In this document: positions 46,155 through 57,949 of the stretch, piece after piece
Numbering within the stretch: the stretch's first letter is position 1
Layout: each line of letters starts with the position of its first letter
Origin: Aphrophora alni
Taxonomy: Eukaryota > Arthropoda > Insecta > Hemiptera > Aphrophoridae
Length of the DNA stretch: 64,000 nt
Direction of reading: 5' to 3'
Assembly: GCA_963513935.1 (NCBI GenBank)
Contig: OY740777.1
Coordinates: 12,201,092 to 12,265,091 of the forward strand
Position numbers and translations under genes: made by a program
The notes under the pieces: generated by a model
What the model saw: only the letters and a program-made list of their open reading frames with translations
What the model was told of the DNA's origin: nothing
The model's database searches: none

Positions 46155-46805
46155 TATTGATTAAAACATGTATAGAATTGTTTTATGTTTTGCACGTTTT
46201 AAAGGTATATTTGTCATAATCATAATAATGATTTGTAAATGTCCAATTGTATAAATAAATTTATAATGTAATTTTTTATATGCAGCTTTGAAAATTAGTT
46301 AATTGTAAAATGAATTTGATTTATATAATTTAAAAATGTCGGAAATCGGCTAACACAAAATGTCTATTCAAATAAAATATGTACTTTATTTTTAAATTTA
46401 TTTATTTAGGTTGATAAACTGATTTGTTTTTTTGAAAGTTTTGTTGGATTTTAATTCTGAAATAATTTTTTTACTTAGTCTACTTTTGAACTTCAGAAAT
46501 AATATTTTTCGTTGAGTATAAAAGAAAATATTTTGAAACGGTCATTATGTAAAAGGAAAATCTTATTTAAAATAATTTATACTTAATTTTAATTTATAAA
46601 ATACAATGAAATCAAATTTCGTATACAATCAAAAATTTAAAATATAAATTTACCAAATTCGATTAACCCGTTAACTGTAGATAGGAATGAAACTTCATAT
46701 TTACGCACATGCATACAATTCCAAAAAAAAAAAATTGAAATATCTACAAAAACTGTTTTGTATTTGTAGATTTTGAAGTTAATGTACCTTAAGCCATCAC
46801 TGTTT
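46155..46805. other. AT-rich spacer
   Basis: No recognised gene or repeat. Confidence 0.4.
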
Positions 46806-46810
46806 TTATT

Positions 46811-46871
46811 TTTGTCTCGTTGGACTACCAGTTTCGGAAAATTACTTTCTCCATTATCAAGTCACATAAAA
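46811..46871 (-). ncRNA. Hammerhead ribozyme relic, most complete copy
   Basis: Read on the minus strand: TTTTATGTGAC (stem I 5' side), TTGATAA (core), T, GGAGAA-AGTAA-TTTTCC (6-bp stem II with one G-U pair), GAAACTGGTA (core, 2-bp AC/GU stem III with a 2-nt loop and GUA as the predicted cleavage triplet), then GTC-CAACGAG-ACAAAAA (stem I 3' side). GAC/GTC, TGT/ACA and TTTT/AAAA pair, with the internal loop typical of type I hammerheads. Two essential core bases are changed (C to U, G to A), so this copy is probably inactive. Penelope-like elements are the likely source. Confidence 0.5.
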
Positions 46872-46874
46872 CAC

Positions 46875-48893
46875 TAAAAACCAAAAAATACAGTTTTTGA
46901 CTTAGCCTATCAGATTACACCTAAAATCAAATATATTATAACGTTTCTGAATAATGTATAAACGTTTCAGCTTTTGGACCTAAAATGTACATAGGGACGA
47001 AAATACAAATCGATATTTTTTATGTTAAAATCAAACGAGTTTAATTTATCTCAAACAATATGGAGCAGATTTTATTGAAACATAACACATCAATTTGTAT
47101 GCTGTATGGCTTGATCTAACTCCATAAACATTCTCGGCGACTACTTAAAAATTGGCTCAAGGTAGACAAATAATAATTTTTTTATAGCATGTGATGATGA
47201 AATCAACAACTTGTTGCATCTATTGTTTATTGCAATGTAATAAAATTATGTCTAAACGCTTTATCAACAGATTTGAATGAAACTAATGTTTCGTAGTTTG
47301 TTCTTGACCATAAATTATATTGTATTTTTTAAAAATTATAAATTGTTGCTGATAAAAACACTTCTTTGATATACCCGATTTTAGGCCACCTAAGCTTAAA
47401 ATAGTAATTTCTAGAATGATGTGCAGTTTGAATCAAGCGAGTAAAACGATTTTGACTTAATTTGGTATGTTTGCATATTTTAGCCTTATCTCAAGACTCT
47501 AAAATAAATATTTCCCTTATCCAAATTTAACACTAGATAGTTTTTTAGAAAAAAAAATAATGCATTACTGATTTGGAGCCGAAAATTCTGGTTTAAAACA
47601 TTAAGTTTGAAAAGCTGAAAATATAAAACTAGGAATGTAATTTTAAGCTTTTAGACAAAATAAATGTTTTATTTTAGTGGTTTTAAGCTCAAAAAAGTGT
47701 AATAGTATCAAATTTCAAGATCACAGTTAGCCTGCGTGGACTTGATGATCACGTCAAGGTCATATAAAATTGATGCATATTTTGTGTTATTTTTTGTCTA
47801 TCTATATAATAAAAGTGTTTTTCTGAATGTTCAAAATTAATTAAAAAGCAAGCACCTAGTTTCATATTTCAAGACGTGACGTTTTGCGACCGTAATTAAG
47901 GTTTATTTTGAATCAAATTTTAATGAACATCTCTATTCTTGAATAATCACAAAATTTGCCTACCATATTTTGTACTTACACTAAGGGCTGAGTGCCGTTA
48001 ACAGACCTTACCGTTCTAATATACGAATAAACGTGCAATTATTTTGTGAAATCAACGTTAGGTGAAAACTCAATTCTGGTTTTCGAGGATAAACTGACCC
48101 GATAAATTTTTGGAGATAAAACTAAATCTAAAAAAAAAGAATCGCGGTTGGCGTTTAACGAATGAAGGCAATAGTAATAATATGAACAATACATTAGTGA
48201 CTTTAAAAACAGAAAAGAAGGTAATCTATAGGTTGAGAAAAGTATAAGACCTTTATAGGAAATCGATGTGTAAAGAAGGAGGGGGGAAGTTAATCTTCAT
48301 TTTCAGTTTTTTTTTTAGATATTATTTGATTGTTTTATATACATGAATTAAGGAATATATGAATTTTTACGATATTTCTTTGTTAAAGGAAAAACGAACA
48401 TTTTTTTAATTACTATTGTAAGTGTTATTATTTATATTATGCCTCTAAATTTGTTTATGCATGTAGTGTGATTAGATTTACATTTTACTGCAGGTTTTAT
48501 AAGTATATTATTTGGTTTTGTTCCAAATAATAATATATCCATAATGTGTTCTTCATTTAAGGTACTATTTTGGCATTTTTTGGTTCAAAATTTATTTATA
48601 ATTATGTATATATTTCTAATATTTATCATAGTAATTGAGTGAAAAAAAATCCCTCTAAGTGATGACCTATATGGTCCCACTCTCTAAGACATTCTATTAA
48701 AATTTCACCTCGAAATTTGTTTATAAATCAGCTCGGTCTTTAACTATAAATAGAGGATAAATATATCCTATGTTAATTCTTTACTTCTTTTGTTTTATAG
48801 TCTAAAATTTTTACATGAAGTAAGACCTTCCTTTAGATTAAAATTTGTACAATCAAAATTAACACTCAAATTTTTATTTCATGTATTTGTAAA
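46875..48893. other. AT-rich spacer
   Basis: TCTATCTATATAATAAAAG at 47798 resembles TCTATCTATATATAAAAT at 62180, perhaps the same element end. No gene is recognised. Confidence 0.35.
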
Positions 48894-48895
48894 CC

Positions 48896-49090
48896 ACCCA
48901 GGGGTTTGTTTTAATGAGTAAGGGCTTGGGAATCCCGAGGGAACCTAGCTGGATCTACACTTTTTAATGTAGTCTTGGGTTAGATATTTATCTTTTATCT
49001 TTCCTGTCAGGTCTCTCTTTTGTTCTTCTCATCCTGGCGTTATTAGAGTATAGAAGGGCTAAGGAGACTTTATTTATTCTCGTATCTTCC
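48896..49090 (+). repeat. Dispersed repeat family A, copy A6
   Basis: AATGAGTAAGGGCTTGGGAA then TCCCGAGGGAACCTAGCTGG and TGTAGTCTTGGGTTAGA, then TATCTTTCCTGTCAGG and TTATTAGAG. It is among the best preserved copies. The internal CTTGGGAATCCCGAG can form a short hairpin. Confidence 0.65.
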
Positions 49091-49111
49091 TTTAAGCAAC
49101 ACGAACAATAT

Positions 49112-49170
49112 TAATGTTTATCACTTGATAAAGACAGTTGATTCACTTTCTCGAAATGCTTACACACAAA
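49112..49170 (+). ncRNA. Hammerhead-ribozyme-like relic, strongly decayed
   Basis: TTTATCACTTGATAAAGACAG with a TTGAT loop region and TTTCTCGAAATGC is a mutated version of the motif at 9672-9735. Similarity continues downstream (CAAATAATG.CAAAT.CC). Confidence 0.35.
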
Positions 49171-49174
49171 TAAT

Positions 49175-50315
49175 GACAAATTCCAAAATATATTATACCT
49201 TTATTATCTACTATATGTAAATTGACATAGTTTGACCTTCACGAATTCAGTATCAAGTAAATGACAACACAGATTTTCAACCATAAAGCATTGATGTGTT
49301 AGAGTCATAATGTATGTCCCCAATGTAATTATAAATAAGGATAGTAGGTTAGCTCACTCCTGTAAACCTGTTATGGCCGTCTGGAGAGTGTTAGACCATC
49401 AAAGATCTGATGACGAGGTCCTTCCCTCCCTCCCTTCCCAGCCGCTACATCCATGCCATCAACATGTTTATAAAAACTCTTTAATGGTAACAATGTATGT
49501 TTTGAGTGTTCCGTCAATCTGCAGGTGTTTAAAATAGGAAGAGATGTTAGAAGACATAGTGTTTTTATTTATTCTTATATTACACGTGGTATGACATAGT
49601 TATATGTTGAGACTAAAAATCTGTGAGTCGACGTTTAGAAGTTCTTAGAAGAAGTGGGTTTTGGAATGAGCGATCTGTCTTCTGTTTGCAGTGTTGTAGA
49701 ACACAAACAGAATTTAAAAAATGTGGTGTGTATGTCTTGGCGATACCTTGAGACATTTTTTATAATATAGTTAATAACACTATATTTGGCAAAAATGCAA
49801 TATAGTAAGGCAATTGATTTTAATTACTATATTAGTGACTCTAGTGCTGCCATCTACAGTAACTGCCGATTCTGATAATTTTAAGGGGAGAATAAATGCA
49901 TTTATTAAGAGAGCTGGGTTCTCTTAATTCATTTTAAATAGGAGAAATATCTGAATTTATGTTCATGTACCTCAGAAACTATCAAGGGAGTTTTCCTAAA
50001 CACTTTACAGGGTGAGTTATGTTATATTAAAAAAACCCTGTACTATAATGCTATCCTTTCAGTTTTGGAAACAAATTTAAATTTTTTTTAAAATATAAAT
50101 CGTTGTTATTTGTTATTTTAATAGAAAAAAATATATATTTCAAGTTGCAATGAAGATACCTTGACTATTCTAGCACAGTATCAGCCTATTATAGCTGAGA
50201 GAAAGCTGTATACTTTCTATCTTATCTAGACCCTAGAAGTGGAGGTAGAGCTACATAAGTGGAGAAAAATGTAGGTTTCGGAAAAACAGCATTTAGTAAA
50301 CCATAAGATGAAAAT
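49175..50315. other. Spacer
   Basis: A 75-codon frame at 49310-49537 is GC-richer than its surroundings and holds a CCTTCCCTCCCTCCCTTCCC pyrimidine run ending in AG at 49441. No domain is recognised. CCCTGTA words lie near 50010-50035. Confidence 0.35.
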
Positions 50316-50318
50316 GGA

Positions 50319-50507
50319 TTAAAAACACTCCAGCAACATTTTGACTATAATATTTCGTCTCTGCTTCCTCCAGCTACCTTTTATAAGTCTTTCCATGTCT
50401 CTAGTCTCCTTGGTCATCTTCAAATCCGCTTTTTCCTCCATGAAAAGTAGCACGTCATCGATGCTTTTCAAAGCTTTATCTTTTCTCACATCCATATCAT
50501 TTTTCAA
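50319..50507 (-). CDS. Charged small ORF, unknown (possible exon or retroelement ORF1 relic)
   Basis: A 62-codon frame reads NDMDVRKDKALKSIDDVLL and continues through MEEKADLKMTKETRDMERLI to SWRKQRRN. It is strongly charged and should be helical, possibly coiled-coil, and its composition is unlike the Phe/Ile/Lys/Asn-rich chance frames around it. No family is recognised. A frame on the opposite strand (50341-50535) overlaps it. Confidence 0.25.
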   Translation of the reverse strand: MKNDMDVRKDKALKSIDDVLLFMEEKADLKMTKETRDMERLIKGSWRKQRRNIIVKMLLECF

Positions 50508-50519
50508 GAATTTCTACTA

Positions 50520-53130
50520 TTGCCTCTTAAATTAGAAATCGAAATTGCATCCAAAACACTCGTTTTTAAGTTATGATAACCTACAAACACAGTCTTCAGG
50601 ACCCTACTCCCGTAACACGTGGTTAAAATTCTCGTTTTAAATCTGTGAATGCTGTCATTTTCAAAACAACTCATCATTGGAAAGATCCTTTAAAAAAGCC
50701 TAATATTTTCCATAACAACTATAGAAACCGTATTGTCTTGAGTCTGTTTATCTTTGTTTTATTTTTATTTTTATATTTACACCAAGATTCGTGGAGTATA
50801 AAATAATAGCAACTAAGTATCTTGTGACAATGAGAGGACATTTAGCGCAAAATACAAAAAAAATACTATCGCAGTAAATATATTTAAAAAAATTACTGAT
50901 GTAAAGTATAAAGTATTATATATTGCCATGTTGATAAATAATTAATGGATTTTGGAGGACCATTAAAAAAATGATTATTTTTAACCTCTGCTACGATGGT
51001 CTATCCTTAAGGACAGGATGATGTTCTGCATCCTATAGCTCCCCCCACACTAGTGCATTCTGTACCTAAACCCACTAAAGTACAACTGTTAAACCCACAA
51101 ATTTATTCTGACATTAACGTATACTATGGGAATACTTCTTACATAAATTCAATGGTAAAAATAAAAATAACTTTTACTCAAAGGCGAATGGCATTGGTCT
51201 CTGGTTTTCATGATTTGTTAGTAGCTGCCACAAGTACAAAGGTCAAAATTTATATTATATATTATTATTGATGTATATTATAAGTGCAATTCTTTACAGA
51301 CAAACTCGTGGACCGATTTTCATAAAATTACGTGGCCATATCTTTGTAAAATATTTTTTAATTTATTGTTTTCAAATTCATATGTTATTTCCATGGATAT
51401 AATTAAAGCAAAAACTTAAAAAGTTATAATTCAGAAATTAAAATTCTTAATATCAAATTACAATTCGATTCCAATAGGCACACATATTTAAAAACTCCCA
51501 CAGACTAAAATTGTTGTATGTCTTATTTTACCCTACTAACATGACTAAAACAAGTTTAATTTTCCAAACAAACGTACAACCCCATTTAAATCTCCGTGTA
51601 ACAATGTCAGCAATAGATAAAGCTTTCTACATTTAACAAATACGTGTGTTCTTTGACCTGCATTGTTCTAAACAATACCAGTTTATATTTGTTGACCACG
51701 TGACTATACATTGTCTCCATATGATCACCAGACTATACTTTGTCTCCAGGCGTAGTAAAGGGAAGACTCCATTCCGATCGATAAATACACGTCTTTGCAA
51801 CTTCAGGACATTTCTGCGACTAAAGTACAGCTTACAAAGATGGCCGGCACTACCTGTGTTGATCACTACATACTTTATGGTTACGTACATTACATAATAT
51901 ACGAGATTAGAGTAACTCTTTTTTAAACGGATTTATTTCGTTTATATAGAAAAAAATTCTTTAAACGATTTAGAATTTATATTTTTTAAACTTTATATAG
52001 GTTAAATTATATGTAAAAAACGTGAAAAGTAACCAAATATATTTTAAAATAAATATTCTGTTTTATAGAATTATAAAAAGAAAAATGTAAAATATTTTTA
52101 CATACGTCATAAATTTTCAGGCCTTAAGAAATCCCTAACTTTCATAAATTATCCTACAGAAATATCCCTGATACAATTTTTCCGTTGGATTAACATTAGG
52201 CTAAATGTCAGCAAGAAACATGCGTTTGTAAAATATTAAACCATTTTATATACATTCGTTACTTTAACAACCAGATTTATAGAATTAATTACAGCTGATT
52301 TATAACACTTTACATAAAATCAGACCTTTTTAGGTTATGTTAACCAACTGCATTAACAATTTATGCTCACCACTGAGCTCTATAAACTGATTATTTAGAA
52401 AAAATTTAGCAATAAAAATAAAAATATCAGTAGCTTTCTTTTGTGGAAATTTATTAATTATAAATCAATAAAAGAGAGTTTTTTTCGTTGGTATTGAGCT
52501 GTAAATTAAATTGAGCTAGAGAAGTCAACGGTCCTTTTCGTTTGCAGTAAGTTTATTATCAAAAAGTATCCTTTGATACCATAATGTTATATTGAATTTG
52601 AAATTTTATTTATTGTTCCATTATAATTATAAGGTACATTTTTGTCTTACATGTTATAACATATACAAAATAAATTAATTTTAAACTTCCTGTAAATGAG
52701 GACTTATTTCGGATGGAAAAAATTTGTAATTTCTGTAGACAAATAATAGTACCAATAGTGTTATTACATCTTTACCTTAGCTGTAGTAGTTTAAATTTCG
52801 TCTGTTTATGACATTGAAAAATTTGCGAATTTTTGAAATATTTAAATACTTCTATTTTAAAAACAGTTGGAGATTTTGAAAAAATATTTAAGAATAAAAA
52901 GTCTTGAAATATTGCTTTTTATCCAAAATCGTCGAAAAAAAATGGTATTTTTTATAACAAAATTTAGAACTGACCACTATATTTGAAAAATTGAGAGTTA
53001 TATAAAAATTTGGTAATACCTCTAGGCTTAACTAAAAAAAAAATCGAGTTGTTATCTTTTAAAACTTTTCTTGTAACTTTTGTACTTAAGGAATAAAAAA
53101 GAGGTAACACCTGTTTATACACTCTGTATT
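50520..53130. other. AT-rich spacer
   Basis: Overlapping frames on both strands at 51633-51897 share a GC-richer patch with a local repeat of GACTATAC.TTGTCTCCA. None has a recognisable domain. Nothing else is seen. Confidence 0.35.
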
Positions 53131-53138
53131 TGGTTCTG

Positions 53139-53180
53139 GGAGTGAGAAAGTTTGTGCAATATTTTTTCGTTACACCCTGT
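53139..53180 (+). repeat. Family B tail motif followed by CACCCTGTAC
   Basis: GGGAGTGAGAAAGTTTGTGC then AATATTTTTTCGTTACACCC at 53139-53178. A family B tail lies directly against the family C edge word (ACACCCTGTA). Confidence 0.5.
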
Positions 53181-53184
53181 ACAT

Positions 53185-53655
53185 ACACGTGAGCGTAAAA
53201 TATCAGAAATTTTATATACGGGATGATCTCTTGGACATTGCTTAGTTTCCGTTGTGATTGTTTGATAAAGACCGCCATTGTTAGGATTTCTATATTAGAA
53301 ATTCAACAACAGGTTTCTTCTTGAGGCAAAAGGTTAAATGTTATAGTCTTTAACACCTCTTAAACTGCAATAAACACACAAATTTTGTTACATTGAAATC
53401 AGCGTTGACTATTAACATGTGAATTCCAAACAGCTACAATGTTGTGGCTTTAAAATGCAAAATTTATCCAATGCATGAGTGTGCAAGAGTCCTTGTGAAT
53501 TAAGAGATTTTAATGCTTGTGAAGGTAACTTGGTGTGTAAAAAGAGTAAAATAAACAAGGTTACTCAAATTTCTGACTTAGTTCTCAACAAAAGTATCAG
53601 ATCTCTAGTTTTCAATGAAAATGTGAAAATATACCCCAGTTTATTTAAATCACAA
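53185..53655. other. AT-rich spacer
   Basis: Small frames at 52964-53278 (minus) and 53479-53682 (plus, with CKSPCELRDFNACEG) are unassigned. Confidence 0.35.
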
Positions 53656-53659
53656 CCGA

Positions 53660-53695
53660 AACCCGCTTCCCTTGTGCCATAAACACGCCCTCTAA
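53660..53695 (-). repeat. Dispersed repeat family B core, minus-strand fragment B9
   Basis: CTTGTGCCATAAACACG is the exact reverse complement of the family B core CGTGTTTATGGCACAAG, preceded by GCTTC of the AAGC part. It is the only minus-strand copy seen. Confidence 0.6.
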
Positions 53696-53699
53696 AGGT

Positions 53700-55520
53700 T
53701 CATATTTGTTTGTTGCTAGTCATATTTTTTTATTTACTACCGTGCAAAATTTCAACTCATTCGGTTGAGTCGTTTTAGAGATTTAAATTATTTAATAAAA
53801 AACAAAATTGTGGAAAGTTTGTAAAAGAAGCGTTCCCGGACATATGTTTATAGGAACAGTTTATTTATTTTGACCCAAATAACCACCCCCCGAATTATCT
53901 CAGCTCATTAGAGAAACACCCTGTAATGCTAGTCGTTTCCAGTTAGGAATTTTAACAGTTTTGAGGAGCACATAGTGTGTCACATTTCATCCCTCTTTTT
54001 GCAGGGTGGTTCAATCTATGGTTTATGGCTCCATCAGTTCTATCCATTAAGTAGAACTGAGCGAAGGCTGGTAGAACGCCGGGACGCGCCTCTAAGGTGT
54101 ATATTTTTGTATTAGAGGGTACTGTATATTGTAAAACAAGTAAGGACCCGCGCCAGGAACTTTTTCAACGTCGGCTTCAAATGAAGAGAAGGTCTGTGCG
54201 TTTTGTAGCACCAGATGTTTCCAGATAATGTCGTGAAAGCGTTGTAACACTTGTAATTAGATTTTGCAACTCTGGATGGACCTGAGGAATCTTATGCTCT
54301 CTTTCTGCCAATATCACAATGGAACGTCAAAGCACTACATTATCTAGATTCATAGAATGTTCACCTACATGAATATATTTATTTCAAAAAAAATCAAATA
54401 CACTTGTTATTTTAAAATAATATCGAGGTAAGAGGTTCAAGTTGGTATTAAGAATTTAATATGTTGGTTTACTTCACGGTTCAGTGCCCTTCTAGTTCCA
54501 TTTGGTATTTTCTCGTCGATCAGTAAATGTTCGACGGTTTCCAAGTGGTCTTCCTGCTGTCGCCATTTTGATTTAAACTGTGCCAGATTTAAACATTAAC
54601 AATAAGCCAGATAAACCGGTAAATTTTTGCGATATGTAAACAATAAATCACAAATAAATTAAGCGTTAAACTGTATGTACATTTGTCGCTATGTTTTGCA
54701 GGTAAAAAAAAATCAGATCCAATTATCACACATTAACAATATGTCATATAAATGGTTTAGTTTTATAAAATATAAGCAATCAATCACAACACAACGTAGA
54801 TCACAACAAATAAAGTGTACTATACAGTGTAGAAAAAACTATGGAATCTTTTCTATAACTAACTGTTAAACTATGAAACTTAGATTAATAGAACTTCCCA
54901 CGTTGCTTTTAGTACATGGTTCTAAGAGTTTCACGCCCTATTCCCGGATTTTAAATGCTCGGGTGACGTCGCATCTAGGAGTCAGTCAACAATCTTTAAT
55001 ATAAACATATGTTGAGTTTGGTATCAAAATAAACGTCTATTAAAAAAGATATAAATGCCGCAAATTCGACTTCAAAAGTTTGACTTTATCTTAAGTAGTG
55101 GACGTTTGAAGTTATGAAATAACAAAACTGGACAATAAACTTTAACACATACAATCATAACTTATGGCTCAATCACTTTTTTTTCTTATAATTTTATGTA
55201 AAAGACAAATATGGGCATTAGTGTCAAAGTAAAGTTTCTTAAATGTAGAATGACAAAGTCAAAAAAGGAAGCACTTCTGTTATGTCTGTGTGTAGGTAAG
55301 TGTAAGTTAAAATCCAAGATTGTTGTAAAATTAATAATTAATACTAAACTTATTCACTTACACACACCTACATACAGATAGATATTAATTAATTCAAAAT
55401 TCCTGATACCAGCCACACCCCTTGATATCTCCAGATACGGTTTAATAATTAGAAAACCTTGAGATCATGGTTCAAATTCAAGATAAACAGTAAATTTGTC
55501 TATCAAATAGGTTGCTGTTT
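53700..55520. other. Spacer with family C edge words
   Basis: ACACCCTGTAATG (53918) and GCAGGGTGGTTC (54001) lie 80 bp apart. A 9-bp perfect hairpin TCAGTTCTA / TAGAACTGA is at 54034-54060. The stretch 54120-54340 is GC-richer; on the minus strand one frame includes PQVHPELQNLITSVTTLSRH, which I cannot assign. Confidence 0.35.
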
Positions 55521-55524
55521 ATAA

Positions 55525-55567
55525 CGTATTATATACATTTTCAGATTTATATTCGCCTTCTTCAGAC
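55525..55567 (-). ncRNA. Hammerhead-ribozyme-like relic
   Basis: On the minus strand CTGAAGA-AGGCGAATATAAATC-TGAAAATGTATA. Core order is kept but stem II barely pairs. It is the weakest member of the set. Confidence 0.25.
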
Positions 55568-55734
55568 TACATTTGCGACTAGTCTGTACATAAAAATGTT
55601 AGTTAGATTTGAATTTCTGATATATAAGGTTATCTGTATAGCCCAATAACACTTACAGTCTTAAAATGTAAACGGTAACCATATTTTGATTGTTTATTTC
55701 CAAATATTTAGTATTTTTTACTCCGAAACTTGCG

Positions 55735-55955
55735 TAAAATTGTTTAGACATCAGTTTTGACTACTTAAAAATTTGGCTGTTTATATTTTTATTGGCTGTT
55801 ATATTTGGCTACTTGATATTTTTTGCTGTTTATATTGTCTTTCTGAATTAAATTACCTAAAATTGTTCAGTTTTGACTACTTAAAACAGCTGTTTATACC
55901 CTAATAGTTTTCTGAATGAGGAAAATTGTTCACTTTAGACTGCTTACAAAAAATG
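55735..55955 (+). repeat. Degenerate tandem repeat (AAAATTGTT...GACTACTTA)
   Basis: Units starting AAAATTGTT(T/C)A at 55737, 55860 and 55922 share CAGTTTTGACTACTTAAAA, CTGTTTATA and TTTCTGAAT. Lengths differ (about 123 and 62 bp). Confidence 0.6.
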
Positions 55956-56009
55956 AAATTTTACACGATAGTTTTATTTTTATTCAAATACAAAGGGATA
56001 ACTGTTTTG

Positions 56010-56200
56010 TTTTATCACTTGAATTATAAAAGTTCTATTAATATCCACCTTTGTCATAATACTGGTTTTTTACTAGGAACATTAATTGTTGTGTTTCATA
56101 TTTTGTTTAAGATACATAATAAAAAAACCAATATATACATTTTTGTTAATTTCATTGAAAATCTAGAAATTCTGCCTAAAATATGAGGTTTTTAAATTTT
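56010..56200 (+). repeat. Diverged direct duplication, first copy
   Basis: Shares ATTATAAAA, ACATTAAT.GTTGT, TTTAAGATACAT, TTCATT.GAAAA and ATTCTGCC.AAAATATGAG with 56430-56630 in the same order. The 86-codon frame at 55926-56186 lies over it but is not kept in the second copy. Confidence 0.6.
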
Positions 56201-56429
56201 TGTCAAAACTGATGTGTAGTACTTCGGAATTTTGACACTCAAAATTGGACAAAAGATTTGTTTTACGTTGTAAATTTATTTATTTCAATAAGGTTACATC
56301 GTATTGAGATATTTTGTAAATAATTTGGTTCCTTTTGAAAGTCAACAACTGTACCAACGGTTTCGTCACCTACTTTGCTGATCAAGTAGGCTACATATCT
56401 AACCTTGACTAAATCTTAAATACAGTACT

Positions 56430-56630
56430 GTTTTATAACTTGTATTATAAAACACCATTTTTTAGCAAAATTTGACATTAATGGTTTTCCTCAAGTGACA
56501 TTAATAGTTGTACTTAAGATTGTATTTAAGATACATGAAAATAAAGCTAAATATGTAAATTTACAAACAAAATTCATTTGAAAACTTGTTAAATTCTGCC
56601 CAAAATATGAGCTTTTTGATTTTATTCAAG
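56430..56630 (+). repeat. Diverged direct duplication, second copy
   Basis: Second copy of the block at 56010, offset about 420 bp. No frame is conserved between the two, so coding is unlikely. Confidence 0.6.
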
Positions 56631-56634
56631 AATC

Positions 56635-57910
56635 ATAAAAAGTTTAACTAGGTGTTAACGTTTGAATAGGGCATTAAGAAATGCTAATATTGAAAATTTT
56701 GAAAAAAATCTTAATACAAAAACCCACATTTTATAATAAAATTTGAAATTTATTCTCCTAGAGTACTTTTAAAGCATGTAACATGATGTGATAATAAACA
56801 AAAGTTCTTTATTAATACTTAAAAACTATTTGTAAACCAATAATCTCGAAAATATAACATATTAAGAGTAGATTGAAGAGTATGCATATTTTCCATTTTC
56901 CGTTTTTCCATATTTTCCATTGTACTAGAACTACAAATTTTCTTTTCTTATTGAATTGAAATATCTTTATTAGTCAACTATATACATATACATGTTCAGA
57001 TTACAAAACTTTAAACTTATAAAACAAACCTGTTTGGGGTGATACACATGAAACTTAGAATCTATAAGACAACAGCTAGAGTAAGTATAAATTACACAAA
57101 ACATTGATCTTGATAATAAATTTCCTTTGCAAATATTCTGTAAACCCGATATTTTGGCCACAAATTGTGTTTTAGTTGTTCAGAAATTTGTAAAAACCAA
57201 AGATGTGGACACCCACAGTTAAAACACTCACCTAACTACACCACTGTTATATTTCCAAATTTAATTTTTTACAAAGTCTATACGTTTAACATGCCTAATA
57301 GTGGGGCAATTTAGTTATAAACATTGTTTACAATGGTCATATGAAATATTATTGAAACTTTTAAATAATGTATATTTACCTCTTTTAATGGATTGGCAAA
57401 AACAGTAAAGAGGAAGGGTTTTGAAGTTGTAAATCTCAAGAACACTTACATAGGAACTAATGTACAAAATCCAACACTACTGGAACTGTTTCTTTATCAA
57501 ATCTTAACAGTAATGAAACCTTGTGAAACTATCTGATGATTAAACTGTATCGGATTAAACGGTTGGCGATAATCACGGATTAATTCGTATCTGATGATAT
57601 CTGGTATCAAGGAATTTTGAATCCTCTCTCTTGTATCTGTGTTGTAGTGAATAAGTTTAGTAATAGTTAATATAAGTTTATAACAATCTTGGATTATAAC
57701 CTATACATAGACAATACAGAAATCCTAGTGGGGAGAAGAATTAAATTATACTGCTATTTCCTTTTTAATTTACAACAATGATATTCTAAAACAGGCGATT
57801 GTCGTGGATTTTCAGAAAGTATCATTTTATACTTTATTCTTTAAATTTCAAAATACAATACAATGTTCTATTTGAATTCATTTTATTGTTTTTAATTTGA
57901 AATGAAATTA
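56635..57910. other. AT-rich spacer
   Basis: No recognised gene or repeat. Confidence 0.4.
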
Positions 57911-57913
57911 TCT

Positions 57914-57946
57914 ACGTGTGGGTTCCTATTGGCGAACCACACATGT
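57914..57946. repeat. Short imperfect hairpin
   Basis: ACGTGTGGGTTC and GAACCACACATGT pair with small offsets around an 8-nt loop. It begins a CpG-rich patch that extends to about 58060. Confidence 0.5.
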
Positions 57947-57949
57947 CAT

